DNA from: Vulcanimicrobiota bacterium
Lineage (GTDB): Bacteria; Vulcanimicrobiota; Xenobia; Xenobiales; JADMJV01
Length of the DNA: 64,000 bases
Direction of reading: 5' to 3'
NCBI GenBank assembly: GCA_017307785.1
Contig: JAFKGI010000004.1
Span: forward strand, 238,620-302,619
Positions 1-7,350 of this stretch are shown here, in pieces (position 1 is the stretch's first letter; every line of letters begins with the position of its first letter). Made by a program: the position numbers and the translations under genes. Under the pieces are notes generated by a model, which did not search any database, was not told the DNA's origin, and was given only the letters and a program-made list of their open reading frames with translations.

Positions 1-82
1 TGGTGGCCTTGCTGGTTGATTTGCTGGTCGTAGTTGGTATTGCTGAATTGCTGGTCGTCCCTTGAACGGGGTTTGCCGACAT
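1..82 (-). CDS. Probable flagellar hook-capping protein FlgD, N-terminus only (runs off left edge)
   Basis: An ATG at 82 reading leftward opens a frame that stays open to the window edge. It is preceded by a strong AAGGAGGAAA ribosome binding site that overlaps the end of the fliK-like gene. The visible 27 residues (starting MSANPVQGTTSN) are Ser/Thr/Asn-rich and disordered. FlgD proteins often begin this way, and flgD commonly follows fliK in flagellar operons. The identification rests on position and composition only, since no conserved FlgD residues are inside the window. Confidence 0.45.
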   Translation of the reverse strand, partial: MSANPVQGTTSNSAIPTTTSKSTSKAT

Positions 83-99
83 TGCTTTCCTCCTTGGGC

Positions 100-2505
100 T
101 CAGGCCCGGACGTTCAGTCCGTTCGAGTTACCGTTCGCTGAACTTACTCTCTCTATCGGCAAAGGGTCCCCAAAACTTGAGGGGTTAGCGGACTTTTTCT
201 GGGGAAATCCCAGCGGCCCACGCTGCTGCTGTTCGAAAGAAAAGCCCTGGAAAGATCCGCGCTGGTCGCGCTGGTCCTGAGACAGGCTGGTGGTGAAACC
301 CTCGAGTCCACGCGTCTCCTGAATTTGCACCAGCTCCTGGCGGACGCTGCGTTCCACTTCGGCGTCGCGCAGCTGGAGGTGAGCCGTCCACTGGCCACCC
401 GACTCCACCTGGACGCGAGCGGCCACCGCGCCCAGCTTTTCGCTGTGCAGCTGGACCTCGAGTTCGCGCGGTTTGTCGACCAGGGCTTTGCCTTGCAGGC
501 GGGCCAGATGCTGGCCGTGCTCGACCTGGTCGATCAGCTTGACCGGAGCCTTGTGTTCCGGGGCCGACTCCGGAGTGGCCTCGGTTTTGTGAGCGAAAGG
601 CAGAGCCGGAGCGGCCGCGGGCTGGTCGCTTTCCGGTTCGCGCTCGGAGTCCGAATCGGAACCCGGCTCAGACGAGGTCTTCTTCTCCGAGAGTAGCGCC
701 ATCAGGGGTTCCAGTCCCGGCTTGGTGACGGGCGCCTCGACCGCGACTTTGACCGTGGCAACCGGCTGTTCCGCCGCCTGGATGCGCTGCATCAGTTCCG
801 CCAGCAGCGGACGCTCGGCCGGGGCTGCCTCGACGGGCTGAACCGTTTGACCGCTCAGCTCACGCACCACCAGATTGCGGATGGTTCCGGGTAATTTGCC
901 GTCCAGCAGAGGCTGATAGTCGCGCGAGCCGACCTTGGTCTCCACCGGCATCGCCGGCTGGGTGACTTCCACGGTGACGGCCGGCGCGGGCTGTGCCAAG
1001 GGCTGAACAAAGGGAGCCAGCAGCCGCTCCAGGGGATTCTGCGGCTCGACCGCTTTTTTCTGCCGGTCAGTCTGCACAGGCCGGGTCTCGTTGGCCGGCG
1101 CTTTCTCCGACTTCGGTCGGTTGGCTTCGGCTACCGGCGCCTGAGGGTTGGGATTGCTAACGGGCGCGGCAACCGGAGCCGCCTCGGTGGGGTTGCTTGC
1201 CGGGGCGGTAACTTGTGCAACCTTCGTGGGGATGCTTACCGGGGCAGCAACTTGTGCCGCCGGGGCGGGGATGGTTACCGGGGGAGCAACTTGTGCCGCC
1301 TGGGCGGGGTTGCTTACCGGGGCGGCAATCTGTGCCGCCCGGGTCGGCAACGGGACCGGGTTGGCGATGGGCGCAGCAACTTGTGCCTTCTGGGTCGGCA
1401 ACGGGACCGGGTTGCTGACGGGCGCGGCAACTTGTGCCGCCGGGGTCGGCAACGGGACCGGGTTGGCGACGGGCTCAGCAACTTGTGCCGTCTGGGTCGG
1501 CAACGGGACCGGGTTGCTTACGGGCGCGGCGACTTGTGCCGCCGGGGTCGGCACTGGGGCCGGGTTGCTGACGGGCGCAGCAACTTGTGCCGCCGGGGTC
1601 GGCAACGGGCTCGGGTTGGCGACGGGCGCGGCAACTTGTGCCGCCGGGGTCGGCGACGGGGTCGAGTTGCTCATCGGCGCGACAGCCTGGGCGGGGTTGC
1701 TTACCGGCGCGACAACTTGTGCCGCCCGGTGCGGCAACGGGGTCGGTTTGTCGACGGGCGCGACAACCTCGATGGAGTTGCCGACGGGCGCATCAATCTG
1801 TGCCGCCTGGGTCGGTAACGAGGCCGGGTTGCTTATCGGCGCAGAAACCTCGACGAGCGGCGCAGCAACCTGTGCGGCCTGGGCGGGCAACGAGGCTGGC
1901 TTGCCGATGGGCGCGGCAACCTCGACGACCGGCTCGGCAACTTGTGCCGCCCGGGTCGGCAACGGAATAGGCTCGCTGACGGGCGCGGCCACTTCGGCCT
2001 GGGCAGGCGCAACCTTGGCTCGGGCCGAGCGGGTCGAAGGCTCGCCGGTCGCGCGCTTGCGCTTGCCCTCGCGCACCGGCAGGGTGGGCTTCTCGGACAC
2101 TTCCGGCTCCTGGGTCTCCTCCGCCACGGGAGCTTCCTCAACCGGGGGCGACTTCTGGACGGACTTGGAGGGCACCGGCGGGACGACCACCGGGGCAGCC
2201 GGAGCGACTTCCACGGCAGCCTCTTGGGTGACCTCGACCACCTCGGGGCGCACCACGCCGACCACCAGGGGCATCGGGTGGGCCGCAAAGATGGGCGGTT
2301 CGCTGACCTGCTGGCGCAGCGTTTGCAGCACGCAGTCGGTTGCCTGGGGAATTTCGCTGACGGCTTGCGGACCGGCGGCCACGACCGGTTGGGCGGCTTG
2401 CAGAGCGTCCGCAAAACGAGAGGCGGTTGGCGCCGATAAGCCGGTCGCAACCGTGGGTGAGAGGATTCCCGCCAGGGATTCGCTGCTGTTACTAAGGATG
2501 TTCAC
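100..2505 (-). CDS. fliK: FliK-type flagellar hook-length control protein with long repeat region
   Basis: 801 residues from a GTG start. The last ~150 residues carry the Flg_hook fold of FliK, with the signature run of L-x-V-x-L and 'SEKLGAVAARVQV' followed by a basic/acidic helix and a Gln-rich tail. This domain binds FlhB and switches export from hook to filament. Residues ~170-480 are a Pro/Ala/Val ruler region made of about 20 copies of a 17-residue unit (AAQVAAPVSNPVPLPTP and variants). FliK N-terminal regions set hook length, so copy number here could change it. The protein is about twice the length of enteric FliK. A flgD-like gene follows at once. The start is uncertain because no strong ribosome binding site precedes the GTG. 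Confidence 0.85.
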   Translation of the reverse strand: MNILSNSSESLAGILSPTVATGLSAPTASRFADALQAAQPVVAAGPQAVSEIPQATDCVLQTLRQQVSEPPIFAAHPMPLVVGVVRPEVVEVTQEAAVEVAPAAPVVVPPVPSKSVQKSPPVEEAPVAEETQEPEVSEKPTLPVREGKRKRATGEPSTRSARAKVAPAQAEVAAPVSEPIPLPTRAAQVAEPVVEVAAPIGKPASLPAQAAQVAAPLVEVSAPISNPASLPTQAAQIDAPVGNSIEVVAPVDKPTPLPHRAAQVVAPVSNPAQAVAPMSNSTPSPTPAAQVAAPVANPSPLPTPAAQVAAPVSNPAPVPTPAAQVAAPVSNPVPLPTQTAQVAEPVANPVPLPTPAAQVAAPVSNPVPLPTQKAQVAAPIANPVPLPTRAAQIAAPVSNPAQAAQVAPPVTIPAPAAQVAAPVSIPTKVAQVTAPASNPTEAAPVAAPVSNPNPQAPVAEANRPKSEKAPANETRPVQTDRQKKAVEPQNPLERLLAPFVQPLAQPAPAVTVEVTQPAMPVETKVGSRDYQPLLDGKLPGTIRNLVVRELSGQTVQPVEAAPAERPLLAELMQRIQAAEQPVATVKVAVEAPVTKPGLEPLMALLSEKKTSSEPGSDSDSEREPESDQPAAAPALPFAHKTEATPESAPEHKAPVKLIDQVEHGQHLARLQGKALVDKPRELEVQLHSEKLGAVAARVQVESGGQWTAHLQLRDAEVERSVRQELVQIQETRGLEGFTTSLSQDQRDQRGSFQGFSFEQQQRGPLGFPQKKSANPSSFGDPLPIERVSSANGNSNGLNVRA
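1140..1990 (-). repeat. 51-bp tandem repeats inside fliK
   Basis: Inside the fliK-like gene the DNA repeats with a 51-bp period (17 codons). The top strand shows recurring 'gcaacttgtgccgcc' and 'gtcggcaacggg' blocks. Copies differ mainly by substitution plus occasional short or irregular units near 1680-1860, so the array is diverged rather than freshly expanded. Confidence 0.85.
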
Positions 2506-2563
2506 AGGTGGCCTATCGGCCGATCGCGTGGAGAATTAAGGGACCGGTATCGAGAGTCAGCCA

Positions 2564-2572
2564 TGCTATACT
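2564..2572 (+). promoter_or_regulatory. Extended -10 promoter (TGCTATACT) of the first MalT/BTAD regulator
   Basis: TGC-TATACT lies 24 bases upstream of the GTG start. There is no recognisable -35, which suits an extended -10 promoter or activator dependence. The paralogous gene downstream has the same type of element (TGGTATACT). Confidence 0.45.
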
Positions 2573-2596
2573 CTGAATTTCGAAGAGGGAGACCGC

Positions 2597-5500
2597 GTGG
2601 AAGCTCAGGTATTTCTCCAAACAAAACTGCATCCCACCCAGTTGGCCACGCGCTCTCTGCATCGCAGCCGCCTGATTCGCGAACTCAATCGTGACCAGGA
2701 TGTACGCCTGGTACTGGTGACCGGCCCGGCCGGTTCCGGCAAGAGTACCCTCATGGCCGACTTCATCGCCCAACGCCCACGCCGCACCGCCTGGCTGGGC
2801 CTGGGCGAAGAAGATCAGGATCCGCAAGTCTTCTTCTCCTACTTTCTGGAGTCTCTGTGCCAGACCTACAAGGGCTGTTGCGAAGCCACTCGCAATCGCC
2901 TCCACAGCTTCGATCTGAATGCCCCTCAGGAACTTTGCCTGAGCCTGATCAACGAGATCTTCGCCTACGCCGAACCCGTCGCCATTCTGCTGGACGACTA
3001 TCATCTGGTCCATTCCGTAGAATCGATTCGCGGCTTTTTTCAGACTCTTTGCCGTCGTGGCCCCAGTAATCTGACCTTGTTTCTGATCTCCCGAGATATT
3101 CCGGACCTTCCCGTCGACTGGCTGCGCAGCAAGCGTTTGCTCTGCGAGCTCCACTACGACACCTTGCGCTTCAGCTGGGAAGAGACATCCGATTTGCTGC
3201 GAGAGATCTGGGGTCTGAAGTTAGATGCCGACCTGATCGAGCTGATCGTGGCCAAAACCGAAGGCTGGGCCACCGCCATTCAGTTGGTGGCTCAGTCCAT
3301 CCGCAACAAGCCGGCCGAGGAAGTGCGGCCTCTGGTCGAATCTTTGGGCGGCGGCGACACGGCCATCTACAACTATCTGGCCAGCGAAGTCTTCGCCAGC
3401 CAGACGCCCAAAGTCCAGGAATTTCTGAAAGTCACCTCGGTGCCGGAAGTTTTCAACGCCGAACTGGCCGGGGAATTGCTGCCCCGCACCGACGTGGTGC
3501 AAATGCTGGACTACCTGGAGAAAGCCCGCCTGTTTCTGGTGCGCGTTGAGCGAGATGGCGTTTGGTATCGCTATCATCACCTGTTCGGACAGTTCCTGCG
3601 CCATCGTTTGAGCCTGGATCAGGGCACCAAGGCGGTCGAAGCCATCCACCAACAACTGGCAGACTGGCTCTATCACAATCAGCAGGTGGTGGCCTCCATT
3701 CCCCACTTTCTGTCTTCGGGCGATCCGCTGCTGGCTTCCCAGATCCTCGAGAATGTGGGTAGCGAACTGCTGCACCGCGGTCTCAAGAACAGCGTTTCGC
3801 GCTGGATGGAGGCACTGCCCCTGAACTTGCGCAACGGACGCCCCGGCCTTCAGGTGATCCAGTCCGAGCTTTATGATATGCAGGGTCATTGGCCCAGGGC
3901 CGTGGAGGGCTACCAGAAAGCCCTGGCCGAGTATCGTCGCCGCGGGGATGACAACGGTGTGGCCGGCGTGCTCGAGAAGCTTTGCCTGTGCTACGTGAAA
4001 TACGGCGAATCCAAGCTGCTGCTGGAGACCTGCGAAGAAGGCCTGCGCCTGTGTCCTCCCGAGCAACACGCCCAGAAAGCCATCTTGCTGTGCTGGCTGG
4101 GCACCACCCTGATCAATTCCGGCATGGACTGGGATCGCGGTTACGAGGTGATTCGCAATGGCCACACCACCGCTTTTGAATGCGGCGATCCGCGGGCTAT
4201 CGGGTGGGCGATTCCCATCTATGGTTTTGGCTATCATTTCCCGCAGGGCAATTTTGTTGAGGCCCTGCGCACGCTCAACGAGGGCATCGACTTCTTTACC
4301 AAACTCGACTGGGTGCTGGTTCTCTATCAACTGATCATGAACAAAGCGGTCGTACTGATTTTCATGGGCCAGGTGCGAGCCGCTCAGGAACTGGTGGACG
4401 ACGCTTTGATTGCCGCCAAGCGGGCCGGTCACAGCTTTGTGGAAAAAGGCCTGGAGCAGTTGCGCGGCATGGCCTATCTGGAGTTGCGTGAGCTGGAAGC
4501 TTGCCAGGACACTCTCTCCAAGGTTTCGCAGAGCGAGATTCCGGCTCAGTTCAAGCCCTATTTTTTTCGCAGCCGGCTGCTGTTGAATTGCCATCTGCAG
4601 AACTTCGAGCAGGCCCGCGTGGACGCTCAGGAAATGTCCGATTCCATGGCCCTCAACGGGGCGGGCCTGTATGCGCCCGAGTGTACCCTGGCGCTGGCCT
4701 ACCTGCTCAGCTGCAGCGGAGAGCAGTCGGAAGCCCTGGCCGAGCTGAACAAGAATCTTGCTCTTTGTCTCAAGGCGCGCGCCAAATTCTGGGAGATGAA
4801 GACTCTGCAGATTTTGGCCTGGGTCCACTGGCAGCGCGGCCAGAGCAAGGACATGCTGGAGGCCCTGGAGCGCTCTTTGCGCCTGTCTCGATTGAACGGC
4901 TACAACGACTACTGGCTGTGCGACCCCCTGGAACTGAGCATCCGGCTGCTCTGTCTGGCGGCCGCCCACGAACTGGAGAAAGACTATGTCGACCGGCTGC
5001 TGACGTCTCTGCGCGAGCGCCTTTCCCCCGAGCTGGAGGAACTGGCCCAGGATCCCGACCCGCACCTGCGTCGGGTGGCCGCTCAGTATCTGTCGCGCTT
5101 GCCCAGCGAGCGCAACAAAGCCACGCTCAAGGCCCTTTATCACAGCGACTCGGACGAACAGGTGCGCAGCATCATCTCCTCGGCCCTGCGCCTCAACGAG
5201 GCGGCCCAGCTGGAAGTCCTCTGTCTGGGGCACCTGCGATTGTTCCGCGACGGGCAAGAGCTGGATTATGGACGCCTGCTCCGCCCCATGGCGGTTCGAC
5301 TGCTCAAGTTCTTTCTGGTGCAAGGCACCCGGCTGGTGGCGGCCGAGCGCATCATGGACACCATCTGGCCAGAAATGGAGCCGGAGCGAGCCCGGCGCAC
5401 CCTGGCCACCCATCTTTCCGCCATTCGCCGCGCGCTGGATTTGAGCAATCTCTTCCAGAGGGTGGGCGACTCCTATCGGCTGGGCAATCCCGAAGAAGTG

Positions 5501-5953
5501 ATTTTGGACCTGGTCGAGTATGAGGCAGCGGCGACGGCCGGTTTGGAAGCCTTTCAAAAAGAAGATCGCGGCGGCGCTCTGCCGGTTCTGGAGAAAGCCG
5601 AGACCCTCTACCGCGGCGACTTCCTGGAAGAAGATCTCTACGAGGAGTTCGTCGAGACCCGGCGCCACCAGTTGCGCCGCATCCACGAGCGGGTGCTGGA
5701 GGCGCTGGGCGATCTGCACCTCCAGCAGCATCGCTATGATCAGGCCATTCAGCGCTACCGGCGGCTGCTTTCCTCCCAGGAGCCCATGGAGCAGGTCTTT
5801 CCCAAGCTGTTCCGCTGCTACGAAGTGCTGGGCGATCGCCAGGGCATTCTCAAGGAGTTCGAGAGCCTGCGAGCCCGTTTGCGAGACCATTTGGGGGTGG
5901 AGCCTCAGGATAGCACTCGGGCCCTGGTGGAGCGGCTTTTTAAGAGGAATTAG
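2597..5953 (+). CDS. Large ATP-dependent transcriptional regulator: MalT-like NTPase, TPR, HEAT, winged helix, BTAD
   Basis: 1118 residues from GTG with GAGGGAG upstream. Domain order: STAND/MalT-like ATPase with Walker A GPAGSGKST (43-51) and Walker B LLDDYH (131-136); a MalT-type winged-helix/arm region; a long TPR superhelix (~390-800); a short HEAT-like pair around 'DPHLRRVAAQYL'; an OmpR-type winged helix (~872-970); and a BTAD domain (~970-1115). MalT-type proteins are inducer-sensing, ATP-dependent activators. Here the LuxR HTH of MalT is replaced by a SARP-type wHTH-BTAD output, which binds direct-repeat heptamers. The inducer is unknown. A tandem paralogue follows at 6094. Confidence 0.85.
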   Translation: MEAQVFLQTKLHPTQLATRSLHRSRLIRELNRDQDVRLVLVTGPAGSGKSTLMADFIAQRPRRTAWLGLGEEDQDPQVFFSYFLESLCQTYKGCCEATRNRLHSFDLNAPQELCLSLINEIFAYAEPVAILLDDYHLVHSVESIRGFFQTLCRRGPSNLTLFLISRDIPDLPVDWLRSKRLLCELHYDTLRFSWEETSDLLREIWGLKLDADLIELIVAKTEGWATAIQLVAQSIRNKPAEEVRPLVESLGGGDTAIYNYLASEVFASQTPKVQEFLKVTSVPEVFNAELAGELLPRTDVVQMLDYLEKARLFLVRVERDGVWYRYHHLFGQFLRHRLSLDQGTKAVEAIHQQLADWLYHNQQVVASIPHFLSSGDPLLASQILENVGSELLHRGLKNSVSRWMEALPLNLRNGRPGLQVIQSELYDMQGHWPRAVEGYQKALAEYRRRGDDNGVAGVLEKLCLCYVKYGESKLLLETCEEGLRLCPPEQHAQKAILLCWLGTTLINSGMDWDRGYEVIRNGHTTAFECGDPRAIGWAIPIYGFGYHFPQGNFVEALRTLNEGIDFFTKLDWVLVLYQLIMNKAVVLIFMGQVRAAQELVDDALIAAKRAGHSFVEKGLEQLRGMAYLELRELEACQDTLSKVSQSEIPAQFKPYFFRSRLLLNCHLQNFEQARVDAQEMSDSMALNGAGLYAPECTLALAYLLSCSGEQSEALAELNKNLALCLKARAKFWEMKTLQILAWVHWQRGQSKDMLEALERSLRLSRLNGYNDYWLCDPLELSIRLLCLAAAHELEKDYVDRLLTSLRERLSPELEELAQDPDPHLRRVAAQYLSRLPSERNKATLKALYHSDSDEQVRSIISSALRLNEAAQLEVLCLGHLRLFRDGQELDYGRLLRPMAVRLLKFFLVQGTRLVAAERIMDTIWPEMEPERARRTLATHLSAIRRALDLSNLFQRVGDSYRLGNPEEVILDLVEYEAAATAGLEAFQKEDRGGALPVLEKAETLYRGDFLEEDLYEEFVETRRHQLRRIHERVLEALGDLHLQQHRYDQAIQRYRRLLSSQEPMEQVFPKLFRCYEVLGDRQGILKEFESLRARLRDHLGVEPQDSTRALVERLFKRN

Positions 5954-5985
5954 CCGTTCGACCGACCATGAAATAGGGAATTACA

Positions 5986-5994
5986 TGGTATACT
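5986..5994 (+). promoter_or_regulatory. Extended -10 promoter (TGGTATACT) of the second MalT/BTAD regulator
   Basis: TGG-TATACT sits about 100 bases before the TTG start of the paralogous regulator, matching the element before the first copy. No clear -35 is visible. Confidence 0.4.
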
Positions 5995-6093
5995 TTCGCC
6001 ACTGTGCCTTACATAGTTCACGAATTCGCGTGGAAGCATAGGCATTGAGATCAGTCTTGGTGACGAATTTTAGGGTGCGAGAGGCTTATTTCA

Positions 6094-7350
6094 TTGGATT
6101 CACCCGTATTCTTACAAACTAAGCTTCACCCCAGCCAGGTCGCGCTGCGTTGCTTGAATCGCGCCCGCCTGCTGCGGGAACTGAATCGAGACCAGCGGGC
6201 CCGTTTGGTGCTGGTCACCGGCCCGGCCGGCTCCGGCAAAAGCACCCTGATGGCCGATTTCCTCTCGCAAAGGTCCCACAAGGCCGCCTGGTTGGGCCTG
6301 GGCGAGGAAGATCAAGATCCCCAGGTTTTCCTGAATTACTTTCTCGAGGCTCTGTGCCTGACGTTTCCCGGCTCTGCGGAGAAGACGCGCAATCGCTACG
6401 GCGCGGCTGGCGAAATGAACGATGTAGCCAGTCTCTCGGCCTTCTTCATCAACGAGATCGTCGAATACGGCAAACCGGTGGCGATCGTCCTCGACGACTA
6501 TCACCTGGTCGATCAACAACCGGTCATCAATGGGTTCTTCAAAACCGTGCTGCGCCGTGGGCCCAACAACCTGACGGTGCTGATGGCCAGTCGCGACCAG
6601 CCCGACGTCCCCCTGGCCTGGCTGCGCTCCAAGCGGTTGCTGACCGAGGTGCATCAAGAAAATCTGCGTTTCACGCCGCAAGAAACGGCTGAGCTGTTTC
6701 GCGATGTTTGGAATCAGCCGCTGGACGAAGACCTGGTGGCGGTCGTGGTGGAAAAAACCGAGGGTTGGGCCACCGGCCTGCAATTGGTGGCCCAGGCCAT
6801 CCGCCATCGCTCCCCGCGCGAAGTGCGCCGCTACATCACCGATCTGCAGGGTGCCGACTCGAGCATCTACGATTACCTGGCCACCGAGGTTTTTGACGCT
6901 CAACCCGCGCGAGTCCAGGAATTTCTCAAATATACCGCCCTGCCGGAGTGTTTCAACTCGGCCCTGGCTCAAGAGATGTCACCGGCCATCGACTCGGTGG
7001 AAATGATCGCTTATCTCAAGACCTCCCGGCTCTTTTTGATCGATCTGGATCGGGACGGCAGCTGGTTCCGTTATCACCACCTGTTTCGCGATTTTCTGCG
7101 CAGCAAATTGCGAATGGACCACGGGCGCGGCCTGATGGAGTCCCTGCACCTGCGGGTGGCCGAGTGGCTGTTCGAACATGGCGAGGTGGTGGCTCCTTGC
7201 CTCACTACCTGGCCTGTGGGGATATGGAACTGGCCGCCCAGATGCTGGAGCGGGTGGGCAGCGAACTGCTGCACAAAGGCTTGCGCAGCAGTATCTCGCG
7301 CTGGTTGGACATGTTGCCGGCAGCCCTGCGCCATGGGCGCCCCGGTCTGA
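6094..7350 (+). CDS. Second MalT/BTAD regulator, N-terminal part (frameshifted gene)
   Basis: From the TTG at 6094 the reading frame is closely similar to the first regulator: Walker A GPAGSGKST, Walker B VLDDYH, then the 'RYHHLFRDFL' segment. Homology holds to about 7194 (…FEHGEVVA); after that the frame gives Trp/Cys-rich nonsense ending at 7350. The paralogue reads VVASIPHFLSSGD, and here the continuation LPHYLACGD is found one frame over from 7197. One base (a T in gct-ccttg) is therefore missing at about 7194/7195. There is no slippery heptamer, so a real mutation or a sequencing error is more likely than programmed frameshifting. Repaired, the gene would span 6094-9464 and encode about 1123 residues. 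Confidence 0.75.
   Translation: MDSPVFLQTKLHPSQVALRCLNRARLLRELNRDQRARLVLVTGPAGSGKSTLMADFLSQRSHKAAWLGLGEEDQDPQVFLNYFLEALCLTFPGSAEKTRNRYGAAGEMNDVASLSAFFINEIVEYGKPVAIVLDDYHLVDQQPVINGFFKTVLRRGPNNLTVLMASRDQPDVPLAWLRSKRLLTEVHQENLRFTPQETAELFRDVWNQPLDEDLVAVVVEKTEGWATGLQLVAQAIRHRSPREVRRYITDLQGADSSIYDYLATEVFDAQPARVQEFLKYTALPECFNSALAQEMSPAIDSVEMIAYLKTSRLFLIDLDRDGSWFRYHHLFRDFLRSKLRMDHGRGLMESLHLRVAEWLFEHGEVVAPCLTTWPVGIWNWPPRCWSGWAANCCTKACAAVSRAGWTCCRQPCAMGAPV

Noticed and set aside
1148..2539. Long rightward frame opposite fliK
   Set aside because: It is the antisense shadow of the GC-rich repeat region; its Gly/Thr/Cys composition is the complement of the Pro/Ala repeats.
3221..5890. Long leftward frame opposite the first MalT/BTAD gene
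   Set aside because: No domain or motif is visible, whereas the rightward frame has Walker, TPR and BTAD signatures.
7185..7200. Programmed ribosomal frameshift in the second regulator
   Set aside because: No slippery heptamer or obvious stimulatory structure; a simple deletion explains it.
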